DNA of 64,000 bases, from assembly GCA_003991915.1 (NCBI GenBank), contig RQTK01000415.1, positions 327,669 through 391,668 of the forward strand. The letters are read 5' to 3'. Under the pieces are notes generated by a model that was not told the DNA's origin, ran no database searches, and saw only the letters and a list, made by a program, of their open reading frames with translations. A program made the translations under genes and the position numbers. Shown here piece after piece: positions 63,972 to 64,000 of the stretch. Positions within the stretch are counted from its first letter, which is position 1. Each line of letters starts with the position of its first letter. Source of the stretch: Elysia chlorotica. Taxonomy: Eukaryota; Mollusca; Gastropoda; Plakobranchidae.

Positions 63972-64000
63972 GTCTCTCTCTCTGTCTCTGTCTGTCTGTC
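63840..64000 (+). repeat. (GTCT)n / (TC)n rich window end
   Basis: CT- and GTCT-rich simple sequence runs to the right edge of the window and probably continues beyond it. Confidence 0.9.

Overview
The window looks like genomic DNA of an intron-rich invertebrate animal. Coding exons are short (about 50 to 310 bp), introns run from a few hundred bases to about 2 kb, and the non-coding DNA is AT-rich and full of dinucleotide, tri- and tetranucleotide repeats, minisatellites, tRNA-headed SINE-like copies and decayed LINEs. The proteins diverge deeply from vertebrate orthologues. A mollusc, possibly a gastropod, is my best guess; that is inference from genome style, not a demonstrated assignment.

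Three conserved genes were rebuilt exon by exon, with matching splice phases. (1) Positions 2163-15144, plus strand: the C-terminal part of phospholipase C epsilon (PLCE1), 18 exons and 872 residues: end of the X domain, acidic linker, Y domain, C2, two Ras-association domains and a basic tail. Its 5' part lies left of the window. (2) Positions 22171-32408, minus strand: a complete METTL18-type protein-histidine methyltransferase, 9 coding exons and 312 residues, converging on PLCE1. (3) Positions 35425-50262, plus strand: a complete GTF3C4-type TFIIIC 90-kDa subunit, 20 coding exons and about 689 residues, divergent from METTL18. It has one apparent 1-nt frameshift in a T run. The genes share no pathway that the sequence shows; they are neighbours, not an operon.

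The most striking signals concern splicing. Each gene appears to hold one U12-type (minor spliceosome) intron: AT-AC in PLCE1 (6442-7039), AT-AC in GTF3C4 (48772-49077) and GT-AG in METTL18. In METTL18 the exon just before the U12-type intron is tandemly duplicated (25665-25763 and 27038-27136). Both copies are open, 99 nt long, have a U2-type acceptor and keep the U12-type donor. Splicing one copy to the other would need a U12 donor to join a U2 acceptor, so the layout should force mutually exclusive use. Other exon-edge duplications are a 40-bp minisatellite that repeats a GTF3C4 5' splice site, a duplicated 3' splice-site block in GTF3C4 and a relic exon start in PLCE1. A 9-nt in-frame candidate microexon lies in the PLCE1 C2 domain.

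From 50.3 kb to the right end I see no convincing conserved gene. The region holds SINE-like copies, an antisense LINE remnant, a foldback element, many microsatellites and a 28-bp minisatellite. A weak homeodomain-like minus-strand segment and several minus-strand donor-like sites near 62-63.6 kb might belong to an unseen gene.
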